Assembly: GCA_945860745.1 (NCBI GenBank) | Contig: CAMASH010000015.1 | Span: forward strand, 1 to 53,383 | From: Chthoniobacter flavus | GTDB taxonomy: Bacteria > Verrucomicrobiota > Verrucomicrobiia > Chthoniobacterales > Terrimicrobiaceae | DNA: 53,383 nt | Reading direction: 5' to 3' | Made by a program: the position numbers and the translations under genes | Shown here: positions 32,649 through 40,979 of the stretch, in pieces | Numbering within the stretch: position 1 is the stretch's first letter | How the letters are laid out: each line of letters begins with the position of its first letter | The notes under the pieces: generated by a model | The model's database searches: none | Told to the model about the DNA's origin: nothing | What the model saw: only the letters and a program-made list of their open reading frames with translations

Positions 32649-33592
32649 GTCAGGAGTCATCCCGGATCGGGAACGGTGCGGGCAAACGAGGACGTTACCC
32701 CTTCTTTCATGATTGCACCGGATATGCCTTCGGCGCCTTGGTCGGGCGATTGGTGCCCCGGCGCGTCGCGCAGGCCATGGGGAGTTCAATTTCGCTGCTC
32801 TACGCTCACCTTCAACCCAAGCGCCAAGCCGCCGTTCGCCACAACCTGGCGTTGCTTGAGCCAAACGGCGTCCCCACCGGGCGGGTGCTCAATGTGTTCC
32901 GCGAATTCGGCCGGACTATGGGCGACTATTTCCATCTCGCCAGCCGTTCGCGAGAGGAGGCCATGGCTTTGGTTTCCCAGCACATCGGCTTCGAGCACTT
33001 CGAGACCGCCCGCCGTCTTGGTCGGGGCGGTTTACTCCTCACGCCCCATCTCAGTTTTTTCGAATTGGGTGGTGCGGCGGCCCAGGCCAACGGATTCCCC
33101 ATAATCGCGCTGACCCGTTCGGAGAGCACCCCCGCTCTGACCAAATGGCGCGCAGCCTACCGCGCGCGGTGGGGAGTGGAGACGGTCGAGGTCGGCGGCA
33201 CGGACGATCCGTTCGCCTTCATCGATGCCGTCCGCCACCTCGAAGCGGGCCGCTTCGTGGCCGCTCTGGTGGATCGGCCGGATTCCCCCAAGGCGACGCC
33301 GGTGAACCTGCCGGGGGGAACCATCGGATTCGCCGGCTCCATCCTGCTCCTCGCCCAGGCCCGCCGCTGTCCGGTGCTTCCCGTGACAACCGCGCGGCTG
33401 GCGGACGGAACCTACCGGATCGAAGTGCACGGACCCTTCTTTGTCGAGCGGGGTGGTGATGGTGATCGCGCCGGGCTGCTCCAACGCCACAGCCAACACC
33501 TCGCGGACATCTTCACCCCGGTCATCCGCTGCCACCCTGACCAGTGGTCGCATTTCATTCCGCTCACGCCGCCTCAGTCCGGCGGGGGATAA
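32645..33592 (+). CDS. LpxL/HtrB-like lysophospholipid acyltransferase
   Basis: A 315-residue acyltransferase of the lipid A acyltransferase-like group. The active-site H-x4-E motif is in LLTPHLSFFELGG, followed by ALTRSESTPALTKWR, then the substrate-binding block ALVDRPDSP and GTIGFAGSILLLAQARRCPV. The GTG at 32645 overlaps the preceding stop, and the upstream frame is a shadow. Such enzymes appear in aryl polyene clusters and are thought to acylate the lipid to which the polyene is joined. It is the last gene of the cluster on the right and converges on the antiporter gene with a 19-nt overlap. Confidence 0.84.
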   Translation: MSQESSRIGNGAGKRGRYPFFHDCTGYAFGALVGRLVPRRVAQAMGSSISLLYAHLQPKRQAAVRHNLALLEPNGVPTGRVLNVFREFGRTMGDYFHLASRSREEAMALVSQHIGFEHFETARRLGRGGLLLTPHLSFFELGGAAAQANGFPIIALTRSESTPALTKWRAAYRARWGVETVEVGGTDDPFAFIDAVRHLEAGRFVAALVDRPDSPKATPVNLPGGTIGFAGSILLLAQARRCPVLPVTTARLADGTYRIEVHGPFFVERGGDGDRAGLLQRHSQHLADIFTPVIRCHPDQWSHFIPLTPPQSGGG

Positions 33593-34860
33593 GGACGGTG
33601 TTCGCGGGAAGCCTCGCCCGCCCCCACCAGGCGATCGAAGAGGGGCGATGCCATCAAAGTGGTAACCACCGCCATGATGACGAGAACGGAAAAAAGCTCC
33701 GCGGAAATGACCCCGCGCTGCAGGCCGATATTGATGATGATGAGTTCCATCAAGCCTCGCGCATTCATCAAGGTCCCGATGCCCAGCGCCTCCCGATGGG
33801 AGATGCCCGTGGCCCGCGCGGCAAGCCAACAGGCCACTCCTTTGCCCAGAATTGCCGCGACCAAAACCGCCCCGCACATCAGCCAGAGGAAGGCGGAATT
33901 GAGCAACGTGATCTTGGTGTTGAGTCCCGAAAAAGCGAAGAATAGCGGCAGCAACAACGCCACGGTCAGGGGTTGAATCCGTCCAATCAGGTCCCGCGAC
34001 ACCACTCCCCGCGGCATGGCCACTCCCATAACGAAGGCCCCAAACACGGCATGCAACCCGATCAAGTCCGTGAACCATGCACCCAGAGCCATCAGAGCCA
34101 AGCCGACGACCAGGCCGGCCTCGGTCAGTCCGCCCTCCTTGATCAACCCTCCCTGCCCGCGCGCGAGCAGGGGACGGACCAGCGCAAGGGTGAAGGCCAC
34201 ATACGCAACCCCGCCTCCGATGTTGAGCATGGCACGGCCTGGATCATTGTCGAAACTGGCTAGCACCACAGCCAGCAGACACCAAGCCGCCGCATCGTCA
34301 ATCGCTCCCGCGCCCAGCGCCACCGTGCCCATGATGGTGCCGGTGAGTTTTTTGAAATGAATGATGCGCGCCAGCATGGGAAAGGCCGTGATACACATCG
34401 AGGCCCCGAGAAACAGCACCGCCTCAAAAAGCGAAGTCCGGGCCGGAAAGAGGCTGGTCTGATGAAAAAAAATCCAAGCCAGCCCCCCCCCCAGCACGAA
34501 AGGCGCCACCATCCCCGCCACCGACACCGCCACGGAACTGGCCAGCCGCCGCTGCAGAATATCGAAGCGAAATTCCAGGCCCACCACGAACATGTAAAGG
34601 GCCAACCCGAGCTGCGAGACGGGAAACAAATAGCTCTGGGTGTCGCGCCCGGCCTGGGTGGGATCCCACGGAAAAAGCCAGCGCTGCCACTCCGGCAGCA
34701 CCAGTCCGAAGAGGGAGGGTCCGAGCAACACCCCGGCGATCATTTCCGCCACCACCTGCGGCTGGCCCAAGCGCGCGGCGACGGCCCCGACCATGCGGCA
34801 GACGGCGAGAATGACCGCCAACTGAAGAAAAAAATGGACGGCGAGTTGCAGGTTGTTCAT
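33574..34860 (-). CDS. Cation:proton antiporter (KefB/CPA2 family)
   Basis: A 428-residue membrane protein with about 12 hydrophobic segments. Landmarks of CPA2 exchangers are AARLGQPQVVAEMIAGVLLGPS near the N-terminus, GASMCITAFPMLARII, VALGAGAIDDAAAWCLL (the conserved ion-binding Asp pair) and LGIGTLMNARGLMELII. There is no C-terminal TrkA-N domain, so it is the short form. It probably exchanges Na+ or K+ for protons. The start at 34860 (MNNLQLAVHFFLQ) leaves 93 nt to the divergent clpB. The very long open frame continuing beyond it on the minus strand is antisense to clpB and not real. Confidence 0.88.
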   Translation of the reverse strand: MNNLQLAVHFFLQLAVILAVCRMVGAVAARLGQPQVVAEMIAGVLLGPSLFGLVLPEWQRWLFPWDPTQAGRDTQSYLFPVSQLGLALYMFVVGLEFRFDILQRRLASSVAVSVAGMVAPFVLGGGLAWIFFHQTSLFPARTSLFEAVLFLGASMCITAFPMLARIIHFKKLTGTIMGTVALGAGAIDDAAAWCLLAVVLASFDNDPGRAMLNIGGGVAYVAFTLALVRPLLARGQGGLIKEGGLTEAGLVVGLALMALGAWFTDLIGLHAVFGAFVMGVAMPRGVVSRDLIGRIQPLTVALLLPLFFAFSGLNTKITLLNSAFLWLMCGAVLVAAILGKGVACWLAARATGISHREALGIGTLMNARGLMELIIINIGLQRGVISAELFSVLVIMAVVTTLMASPLFDRLVGAGEASREHRPYPPPD

Positions 34861-34953
34861 CGAGCCCACCGAATTTCTCGCAGCCCCCTTCGTTCGCCAA
34901 GCCCGGAATATTTCTTCCGCTGGAAATTGCAGAGATTCTGCTAGTCTCGGGTC

Positions 34954-37536
34954 ATGCGCCCCGACAAATTCACCGCCAAAATGCAGGAGGCCTTGAATGC
35001 TTCCGTTGATCTTGCCTCCAAACAGAACCACTCGGAAATTTCCCCCGAGCACTTTCTCCTCGCCCTGCTCCAGCAATCGGACGGACTGGTCCGTCCCCTC
35101 CTGGAAAAACTCGGCATCGCTCCCGCCACGCTCGAACAGCAACTCGAAACCGAGCTCTCGCACCGTTCCAGCGTCCACGGCGGTTCCTCGCCCCAACTCG
35201 GAGCGGATCTGCGCAAGACCCTCGATGCTGCCGAGGGCGAGATGGCCAAACTCAAGGACGAATACCTCAGCGCCGAGCATTTCCTCCTCGCCCTGGCCGA
35301 TTCGAAAACGCCGGCCTCCAAGCTCCTCAAAAGCTCCGGACTCGATCGCGCCAAACTCATGCACGCCCTGGCCGGACTGCGCGGCAACCAGCGCGTGACC
35401 GACCAGGACCCCGAGGGCAAATACCAAACCCTGGAAAAATACGGCCGCGACCTGACCGCCCTCGCCCGCAAGGGCAAGATCGACCCCGTCATCGGCCGCG
35501 ACGACGAAATCCGCCGCACCATGCAGGTGCTGTCCCGCCGCACGAAAAACAATCCCGTTCTCATCGGTGAACCCGGCGTCGGCAAGACCGCCATCGTCGA
35601 GGGCCTGGCCCGCCGCATCGTCAGCGGCGACGTGCCGGAGTCGCTGAAAAACAAACGCATCATCGCCATGGATATCGGGGCCATGATCGCGGGCGCAAAA
35701 TTCCGCGGCGAGTTCGAGGACCGGCTCAAGGCTTTCCTCAAGGAAGTCACCTCGAGCGAAGGCGAAATCATTCTCTTTATTGACGAACTCCACACCATCG
35801 TCGGCGCGGGCGCGGCCGAGGGTTCCGCCGACGCCTCCAACATGCTCAAGCCGCAACTGGCCCGCGGCGAACTCCGCACCATCGGCGCGACCACCCTCGA
35901 CGAATACCGCAAATACATCGAGAAGGACGCCGCCCTCGAACGCCGATTCCAACCCGTCCAGGTGGACGAACCCAGCGTGGAGGACACCATCGCCATCCTG
36001 CGCGGACTGAAGGAACGCTACGAAGTCCACCACGGCGTGCGCATTCAGGACGCCGCCATCATCGCCGCGGCCACGCTCTCCGACCGCTACATCAGCGACC
36101 GCTTCCTGCCCGACAAAGCCGTCGATCTCATTGATGAAGCCGCCTCCCGCCTCAAAATGGAACTCGATTCCATGCCGACCGAGATCGACCAACTCGAACG
36201 CCAGGTCATGCAGCTCGAAATGGAAAAGCAGGCCCTGAAAAAAGAAAAAGACGCCGCCAGCAAGGACCGCCTCGGCAAGCTGGAAAAGGAACTGGCCGAC
36301 CTCAAGGAAAAAGCCGGCCACCTCAAGGCCCAGTGGCAAAAGGAAAAACAGGAAATCGGCAAATCGCAAAAAGTCGCCGGACAAATCGAGCAACTCAAAA
36401 CCGAACTCGAACAAGCCCAGCGCAAAGGCGACCTCCAGCGCGCCTCGGAAATCCAATACGGCAAACTGCCCGAGCTGCAACAGCACCTCGAAGAAGCCAC
36501 CGCCATCAAACATGGTAAGGATGGCTCTCCGAGCCGTCCGACTTTGCTAACCGAGGAAGTGACCGAAGAAGACATCGCCAAAGTCGTTTCCGCCTGGACC
36601 GGCGTTCCCGTCTCCAGCCTGCAGGAAGGCGAACGGCAAAAACTGGTCAAAATGGAAGAACGCCTGATGGAACGTGTCATCGGCCAGGAACAAGCCATCA
36701 AGGCCGTCTCAAACGCCGTCCGCCGCGCCCGCGCGGGCCTGCAGGATGAAAACCGCCCCATCGGTTCCTTCCTCTTCCTCGGCCCGACCGGCGTGGGCAA
36801 GACCGAACTCTCCAAGGCCCTGGCCCAGTTTCTCTTCGACGACGAACACGCCATCATCCGCCTCGACATGAGCGAATACATGGAAAAACACACCGTGGCC
36901 CGGCTCATCGGCGCCCCTCCCGGATACGTCGGCTACGAGGAAGGCGGACAACTCAGCGAAGCCGTGCGCCGCAAGCCCTATGCGGTCGTGCTGTTCGACG
37001 AGATCGAGAAGGCCCATCACGATGTCTTCAACGTCCTGCTCCAGGTTCTCGACGACGGACGCATCACCGACGGACAAGGCCGCACGGTCAACTTCAAGAA
37101 CACCGTCATCATCCTCACCAGCAACATCGGCAGCCAATACATCATGGAGGATCTGCCCAAAGAGGAACGCAATAAGCGGGTCATGGAAGCCCTGCGCGGA
37201 CACTTCCGCCCGGAGTTCCTCAACCGCATTGACGAGATCATCATCTTTGACCGCCTCGATCACCACCAGATCACCCGGATCGTGGACATCCAGCTCCAGC
37301 GCCTGCTCGAGCGCCTGCAAAAGCAAAACATCACCCTCACCCTGACCGAGCCGGCCAAAAAACTTCTCGGCCAGGAAGGCTACGATCCCGCTTACGGTGC
37401 CCGGCCGCTCAAGCGCGTGATCCAGCGCGAAATCCTCGATCCGCTCTCCCTGGAGATCCTCGACGGCAAATTCCACGAGGGCGACCAGATCACCGCCGAC
37501 GCGAAAGACGGTCACCTCGTTTTCAAAAAGTCCTAG
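34954..37536 (+). CDS. clpB: ATP-dependent disaggregase chaperone
   Basis: An 860-residue Hsp100 protein that with DnaK dissolves aggregated proteins. The order is a double Clp-N domain (residues 1 to about 145), first AAA+ module with Walker A GEPGVGKT (about 205-212) and Walker [15 protein letters not shown], then the long coiled-coil M domain (about 395-540, rich in Lys/Glu). The second AAA+ module has Walker A GPTGVGKT (about 610-617). The presence of the M domain separates it from ClpA and ClpC. Length and domains are complete. Heat-shock regulation is likely by family knowledge; the 93-nt divergent gap holds the promoter but I could not assign a specific operator. Confidence 0.97.
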   Translation: MRPDKFTAKMQEALNASVDLASKQNHSEISPEHFLLALLQQSDGLVRPLLEKLGIAPATLEQQLETELSHRSSVHGGSSPQLGADLRKTLDAAEGEMAKLKDEYLSAEHFLLALADSKTPASKLLKSSGLDRAKLMHALAGLRGNQRVTDQDPEGKYQTLEKYGRDLTALARKGKIDPVIGRDDEIRRTMQVLSRRTKNNPVLIGEPGVGKTAIVEGLARRIVSGDVPESLKNKRIIAMDIGAMIAGAKFRGEFEDRLKAFLKEVTSSEGEIILFIDELHTIVGAGAAEGSADASNMLKPQLARGELRTIGATTLDEYRKYIEKDAALERRFQPVQVDEPSVEDTIAILRGLKERYEVHHGVRIQDAAIIAAATLSDRYISDRFLPDKAVDLIDEAASRLKMELDSMPTEIDQLERQVMQLEMEKQALKKEKDAASKDRLGKLEKELADLKEKAGHLKAQWQKEKQEIGKSQKVAGQIEQLKTELEQAQRKGDLQRASEIQYGKLPELQQHLEEATAIKHGKDGSPSRPTLLTEEVTEEDIAKVVSAWTGVPVSSLQEGERQKLVKMEERLMERVIGQEQAIKAVSNAVRRARAGLQDENRPIGSFLFLGPTGVGKTELSKALAQFLFDDEHAIIRLDMSEYMEKHTVARLIGAPPGYVGYEEGGQLSEAVRRKPYAVVLFDEIEKAHHDVFNVLLQVLDDGRITDGQGRTVNFKNTVIILTSNIGSQYIMEDLPKEERNKRVMEALRGHFRPEFLNRIDEIIIFDRLDHHQITRIVDIQLQRLLERLQKQNITLTLTEPAKKLLGQEGYDPAYGARPLKRVIQREILDPLSLEILDGKFHEGDQITADAKDGHLVFKKS

Positions 37537-37545
37537 CCCAATGGA

Positions 37546-37627
37546 GGGCGGCAACCGGAGGCCACAGGCCGGAGATCTGAGTCCGGCAGCTGCCGGACGA
37601 ATTAATCCCTCGCCGCCCATTTTTTTA
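37546..37627 (+). terminator. Probable clpB terminator with REP palindrome in its loop
   Basis: GGGCGGC (37546-37552) can pair with GCCGCCC shortly before a run of T at about 37620-37627, ten nt beyond the clpB stop. The loop contains the perfect 18-nt palindrome GTCCGGCAGCTGCCGGAC (37580-37597), which recurs exactly at 53235-53252. Confidence 0.5.
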
Positions 37628-37659
37628 CGAATGCGGCTACGTGGCGGCGCATCTCCGTG

Positions 37660-37681
37660 GCCGCCGACGTGAGTCGGCGGC
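37660..37681. repeat. REP-like palindrome GCCGCCGAC-GTGA-GTCGGCGGC
   Basis: A perfect 9-bp stem with a 4-nt GTGA loop lies just upstream of the DUF6428 gene's 3' end. The same core GCCGACGTGAGTCGG appears on the opposite strand at 46790-46804, so it is a dispersed element rather than a gene-specific terminator. Confidence 0.6.
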
Positions 37682-37700
37682 TGTTTTTCACAAACTCAAT

Positions 37701-38147
37701 TCAACACCCCTCCGGCCCGCAGCCGCACCCTTCCTCCACGCCGCAGCTTTCCTTGGCCAGACAATCGGTGTGCTTGGTCGTGAGATGAAAGAACAACTCC
37801 CCGCCCTCGGCCGCTGCTCCGGTGACCGGAAACTGCGAGACGACATCCTCCTCGTATTCGACCTCCACCTCCAATGCGCCGAGAGGAAAATGGGTCGCGG
37901 CCAGTTGGAGGATGCCGTGCAACTTGCGGGCGTCGAGCCGATGGTCCTCATCCGTGGCCACCCAGGTTTGCAGCACACAGGCGGCCGTCGAACGAAGCGT
38001 GCCGCCGCAATCCATAAAATCCTTCCGCACCTGGCCCACCTCGGTCACGTGGGAATGCGCGGCAATAAGCCCTCCGTCGGGAAAAGCAAAACGGACATTC
38101 TTTTCGGGATGAGCGGCCAGGGCGGATTGGAATTCGGTGAAGGTCAT
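37701..38147 (-). CDS. DUF6428 family protein (arsenic locus)
   Basis: A 148-residue protein of the DUF6428 type often encoded next to ArsR in arsenic resistance loci. The start MTFTEFQSALAAHPEK gives the usual N-terminus. The body has GGLIAAHSHVTEVG and RKLHGILQLAATHFPLG. The C-terminus is cysteine-rich (DCLAKESCGVEEGCGCGPEGC area, five Cys in the last 20 or so residues), a plausible thiol metal/metalloid site. Function unproven; an arsenite-binding or sensing role is inference. It is divergent from arsR, and the shared 88-nt gap contains an inverted-repeat operator, so both are likely controlled by arsenite. Confidence 0.8.
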   Translation of the reverse strand: MTFTEFQSALAAHPEKNVRFAFPDGGLIAAHSHVTEVGQVRKDFMDCGGTLRSTAACVLQTWVATDEDHRLDARKLHGILQLAATHFPLGALEVEVEYEEDVVSQFPVTGAAAEGGELFFHLTTKHTDCLAKESCGVEEGCGCGPEGC

Positions 38148-38173
38148 AAGTCCATCACTATACAGCAATACGA

Positions 38174-38193
38174 ATATTCGCAACGACGAATAT
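38174..38193. promoter_or_regulatory. ArsR-type operator between DUF6428 and arsR
   Basis: ATATTCG, six-nt spacer CAACGA, CGAATAT. The same 20-nt layout recurs upstream of the ACR3 gene at 40673-40692. It sits in the divergent promoter region, where an ArsR dimer would block both directions until arsenite binds. An overlapping CGAATATTCG palindrome lies at 38171-38180. Confidence 0.75.
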
Positions 38194-38235
38194 AGATCTT
38201 GATTTTTTGCAGACGGAATCCGAGCCTGCGCGACC

Positions 38236-38610
38236 ATGGATTTGATCGAGATTTACCAGTGCCTGTGCGACGCCACGCGGCTGCGGATTTTGCACCTGCT
38301 GACCCGCGGACCCCTCTGCGTCTGCCATTTCCAGGACATCCTGAACGTGCCCCAGACCAAGGTTTCGCAGCACCTTTCCTATCTGCGGAAACGCGGACTG
38401 GTCGAAGTGACGCGCCATGCCAACTGGATGATCTACCGCCTGCCGGCCCATCCCCCGCGGGAACTGGAAGCCAATTTGAAATGCCTCCAGGATTGCACGG
38501 CGGAAGACAAACGTTTCCGCGCCGATCTCAAGAAACTCGCCAAAATCCAGTCCGGCTGCGGCTGGATCGCGGCGGCCCTCAAGGACGCTCCAGCGTGCTG
38601 CCAATCATGA
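38236..38610 (+). CDS. arsR: ArsR-family arsenite-responsive repressor
   Basis: A 124-residue winged-helix repressor. The helix-turn-helix area is VPQTKVSQHLSYLRKRGLV (about residues 39-57). The arsenite-binding motif is PLCVCHFQDIL with Cys28 and Cys30, the ELCVCDL-type site. More Cys occur at the end (LKCLQDC, SGCGWIA, PACCQS), which could add a metal site. It overlaps the first arsC by 4 nt (ATGA), so repressor and reductases share a transcript. Its likely targets are the two matching operators at 38174 and 40673. Confidence 0.92.
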   Translation: MDLIEIYQCLCDATRLRILHLLTRGPLCVCHFQDILNVPQTKVSQHLSYLRKRGLVEVTRHANWMIYRLPAHPPRELEANLKCLQDCTAEDKRFRADLKKLAKIQSGCGWIAAALKDAPACCQS

Positions 38611-39110
38611 ATCCCCACAAAGACCGTTTCCGACTGCTCTTCCTCTGCACGGGCAACTCCGCCCGCAGCATCCTGGCCGAATTTCTGGTGCGCAAGATCG
38701 CGTCCGAAAAATTCGAAGCGGTCAGCGCCGGGTCCAGCCCGAAACCCGCTCCGCATCCCCTGGCCCTCGACACCTTGCGCGGACACTACGGCATCGACAC
38801 GACGGGCGCGCGGAGCAAATCGTGGAGTGAGTTCGAGGGCGGGGAGTTCGATTTTGTCATTACCCTCTGCGACAATGCGAAGGAAACCTGTCCGATCTGG
38901 CCGGGTCAGCCGGTCATTGCGCACTGGCCTTCACCCGATCCGGCCGGGCAGGAAGGCAGCACGGAGGAGCAGCGGAAGTTTTTCTGGCTGGTCGCGCAGC
39001 AGATTCAGCGGCGGCTGGAGCTCTTCGCCGCGCTGCCTTTCGACAAACTGGATGCTCTGCGCCTTGAGTCCGCCACCCGCGAGATCGGCACGAAGGAAAG
39101 CGCGTTGTGA
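38607..39110 (+). CDS. arsC: Arsenate reductase, low-molecular-weight phosphatase type (first)
   Basis: A 167-residue protein with the LMW-PTPase P-loop CTGNSARS (CX5R, Cys near residue 14) and the C-terminal CDNAKETCP typical of thioredoxin-coupled ArsC. These enzymes reduce arsenate to arsenite with three redox cysteines. It is longer than many (extended C-terminus, [20 protein letters not shown]). The ATG at 38607 overlaps arsR, and its stop overlaps the second arsC (GTGA at 39107). The pair of paralogues in tandem is noted as a finding. Confidence 0.9.
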   Translation: MNPHKDRFRLLFLCTGNSARSILAEFLVRKIASEKFEAVSAGSSPKPAPHPLALDTLRGHYGIDTTGARSKSWSEFEGGEFDFVITLCDNAKETCPIWPGQPVIAHWPSPDPAGQEGSTEEQRKFFWLVAQQIQRRLELFAALPFDKLDALRLESATREIGTKESAL

Positions 39111-39535
39111 AACCGGCCGTTCTGATTCTCTGCACCGGCAACTCGTGCCGCAGTCACCTCGCGGAAGGCATCCTGCGCGCGGCGGCGGGCGATTTGCTCG
39201 AAGTTCACAGCGCGGGATCCAAACCCGCCGGATATGTCCACCCGCTCGCCATCCGGGTCATGAACGAAATCGGCCTCGATATTTCGAACCACCACTCGAA
39301 GCCCCTCGACGAATTTAAAAACCAGCCGATCGAAACCGTCATCACGGTGTGTGGAAATGCGGACGCCGCCTGTCCGATGTTTCCCGGACAGGTGAACCGG
39401 CATCATTGGGGCTTCGACGATCCGGCTCATGCGGAGGGGACGGAAGAGGAAAAGCTGGCCGTCTTCCGCCGGGTGCGCGACGAGATCCGCCGCGTCTTCG
39501 AGGCCTATGCTGCCGGGCGCCGCGATGAGCGCTGA
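39107..39535 (+). CDS. arsC: Arsenate reductase, low-molecular-weight phosphatase type (second)
   Basis: A 142-residue paralogue of the preceding gene. The P-loop is CTGNSCRS with a second cysteine two residues before the Arg, and [11 protein letters not shown] matches the resolving-cysteine loop. [18 protein letters not shown] and [15 protein letters not shown] are standard for the thioredoxin-linked class. The GTG start overlaps the first arsC. It is the last gene of the arsR-arsC-arsC operon and converges on the ACR3 gene with a 29-nt gap. Confidence 0.9.
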   Translation: MKPAVLILCTGNSCRSHLAEGILRAAAGDLLEVHSAGSKPAGYVHPLAIRVMNEIGLDISNHHSKPLDEFKNQPIETVITVCGNADAACPMFPGQVNRHHWGFDDPAHAEGTEEEKLAVFRRVRDEIRRVFEAYAAGRRDER

Positions 39536-39564
39536 TAATTTCCCATTCGATGACGGGCCTGTAT

Positions 39565-40632
39565 TCAGGCCTTCTTTCCCTCATACCATGCCTTGGAATC
39601 TGTGCAAATCCGGCAGACCGAAAGCATGACAGGAACTTCGACCAGAACACCAACCACGGTCGCCAGCGCGGCCGGACTCGTGGCCCCGAACAAGGTGATC
39701 GCCACCGCCACCGCCAATTCAAAAAAATTGCTGGCGCCGATCAAGGCTCCCGGGGCGGCCACATTGTGTTTGACCCCAAAAAGTTTCATCAGTCCGTAAG
39801 CGAGACCTGAATTGAAATAGACCTGGATCACAATCGGAACAGCCAGCAGAAGCACTGCCGTCCAATTCCTCGTGATGTTCTCGGCCTGAAACGCGAAAAT
39901 CAGGGTCAAGGTGGCAAGCAATGAAAGAATCGCGACAGGCCGGAAGAGGGGGAGAAAGGCTCCCTCAAACCACGCAACCCCTTTCACCTTCACAAGAAGC
40001 ATCCGGCTGAGACAACCGGCCGCCAGGGGAATAACAATAAAAACCATCACGGATGTGATGAGAACGGCGGCCGGAATGTGGACCCCGCTCACACCCGCCA
40101 GAAACATCACAATGGGAGCAAAGGCAAAGATCATAATGAGATCGTTAACCGCCACCTGCGCGAGAGTGTAGGCCCCGTCGCCGTCTGTGAGGTAGCTCCA
40201 AACAAACACCATGGCGGTGCAGGGGGCTGCGGCCAGAATGATAAGCCCGGCCACGTAGTTTGCCGCGGTGCCAGGCTCGATCCAGTGCAAAACGGACGAA
40301 AACAGCCATTGCACAAAGAACCACCCCAAAAGCGCCATGCTAAACGGCTTGACGAGCCAGTTGACGAAGAGAGTGACAAACAATCCGCCCGGTTTGCGGA
40401 GAATTCCCCGGATTCCCCCAAAGTCGATCTTGAGCATCATGGGATAGATCATCAGCCAGATCAGGATGGCGATGGCGATGTTCACATGAGAGTCCTTGCC
40501 AAACTCCCATGCGCTGATCTTGTCCACCAAGTCCGGCATAAGTTTTCCCCACGCCACGCCAAACACCATGCAAAGCAAAACCCACACGGAGAGGTAGCGT
40601 TCAAAAAAATCGAGTTTCTTTCCTGTATTCAT
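39565..40632 (-). CDS. acr3: ACR3-family arsenite efflux permease
   Basis: A 355-residue membrane protein with about ten helices. ACR3 signature segments are IWLMIYPMMLKIDFGGI, LFVNWLVKPFSMALLGWFF, GLIILAAAPCTAMVFVWSYL (the conserved Cys required for arsenite transport), and the late NNFFELAVAVAI-type ASNFFELAVAVAITLFGA. The start MNTGKKLDFFERYLSVWV at 40632 is preferred; upstream sequence in the frame is not protein-like. An ArsR-type operator lies 41-60 nt upstream. It is separate from and convergent with the arsR operon, so the same regulator probably controls both. Confidence 0.93.
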   Translation of the reverse strand: MNTGKKLDFFERYLSVWVLLCMVFGVAWGKLMPDLVDKISAWEFGKDSHVNIAIAILIWLMIYPMMLKIDFGGIRGILRKPGGLFVTLFVNWLVKPFSMALLGWFFVQWLFSSVLHWIEPGTAANYVAGLIILAAAPCTAMVFVWSYLTDGDGAYTLAQVAVNDLIMIFAFAPIVMFLAGVSGVHIPAAVLITSVMVFIVIPLAAGCLSRMLLVKVKGVAWFEGAFLPLFRPVAILSLLATLTLIFAFQAENITRNWTAVLLLAVPIVIQVYFNSGLAYGLMKLFGVKHNVAAPGALIGASNFFELAVAVAITLFGATSPAALATVVGVLVEVPVMLSVCRICTDSKAWYEGKKA

Positions 40633-40672
40633 AGGCAATTTTGCACCGGCAGACTTCCTTACGGAATCAAGT

Positions 40673-40692
40673 ATATTCGTTAATACGAATAT
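40673..40692. promoter_or_regulatory. ArsR-type operator upstream of acr3
   Basis: ATATTCGTTAATACGAATAT: perfect 8-nt arms with spacer TAAT, matching the layout of the operator at 38174. It lies 41-60 nt ahead of the acr3 start on the minus strand, the expected operator position. Confidence 0.78.
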
Positions 40693-40742
40693 GCGAGGTC
40701 TCGAATAATCTGTCAAAACCCTTTCGACTGCCTGCTGAAAAT

Positions 40743-40917
40743 GGGGTGCCGGACAAATTTCTGAGGGATCTCCCGATCGGCGTTTTTTGGGAACCTGTAA
40801 GCTTCTGTGCCACACCGTGGCTGCATCCCGCCGCCCAAGGTCGCTCATTCTTCGCAATCTTGGGCTGTCGGATTGATCCCCTTCGGGGATTTCTGGAAGA
40901 TTTTTGTCCTGCACCCC
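40743..40917. repeat. Small element with 15-nt terminal inverted repeats
   Basis: GGGGTGCCGGACAAA (40743-40757) and its inverse TTTGTCCTGCACCCC (40903-40917, one mismatch) bound 175 nt with no coding frame. Inner sequence (GCCACACCGTGGCTG, GCCCAAGGT) resembles the element at 53125-53362. It fills the 347-nt gene-free stretch between acr3 and xylB along with the operator; I see nothing else there. Confidence 0.65.
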
Positions 40918-40979
40918 TGAAAAGGTTGATGGTCTATCGGTGATGGGCGATGGTATAAGGCCACCATCCATCCCTCGCC

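Noticed and set aside
30897..32864. 655-codon minus-strand frame opposite the CLF end, ACP and flavoprotein genes
   Set aside because: Antisense to three recognised genes, with no motif of its own.
34861..36513. Very long minus-strand open frame running antisense to clpB and joined to the antiporter gene
   Set aside because: It is the complementary frame of strongly biased GC-rich clpB codons. The antiporter has a good start at 34860 and the extension has repetitive Gly/Leu/Phe composition with no homology.
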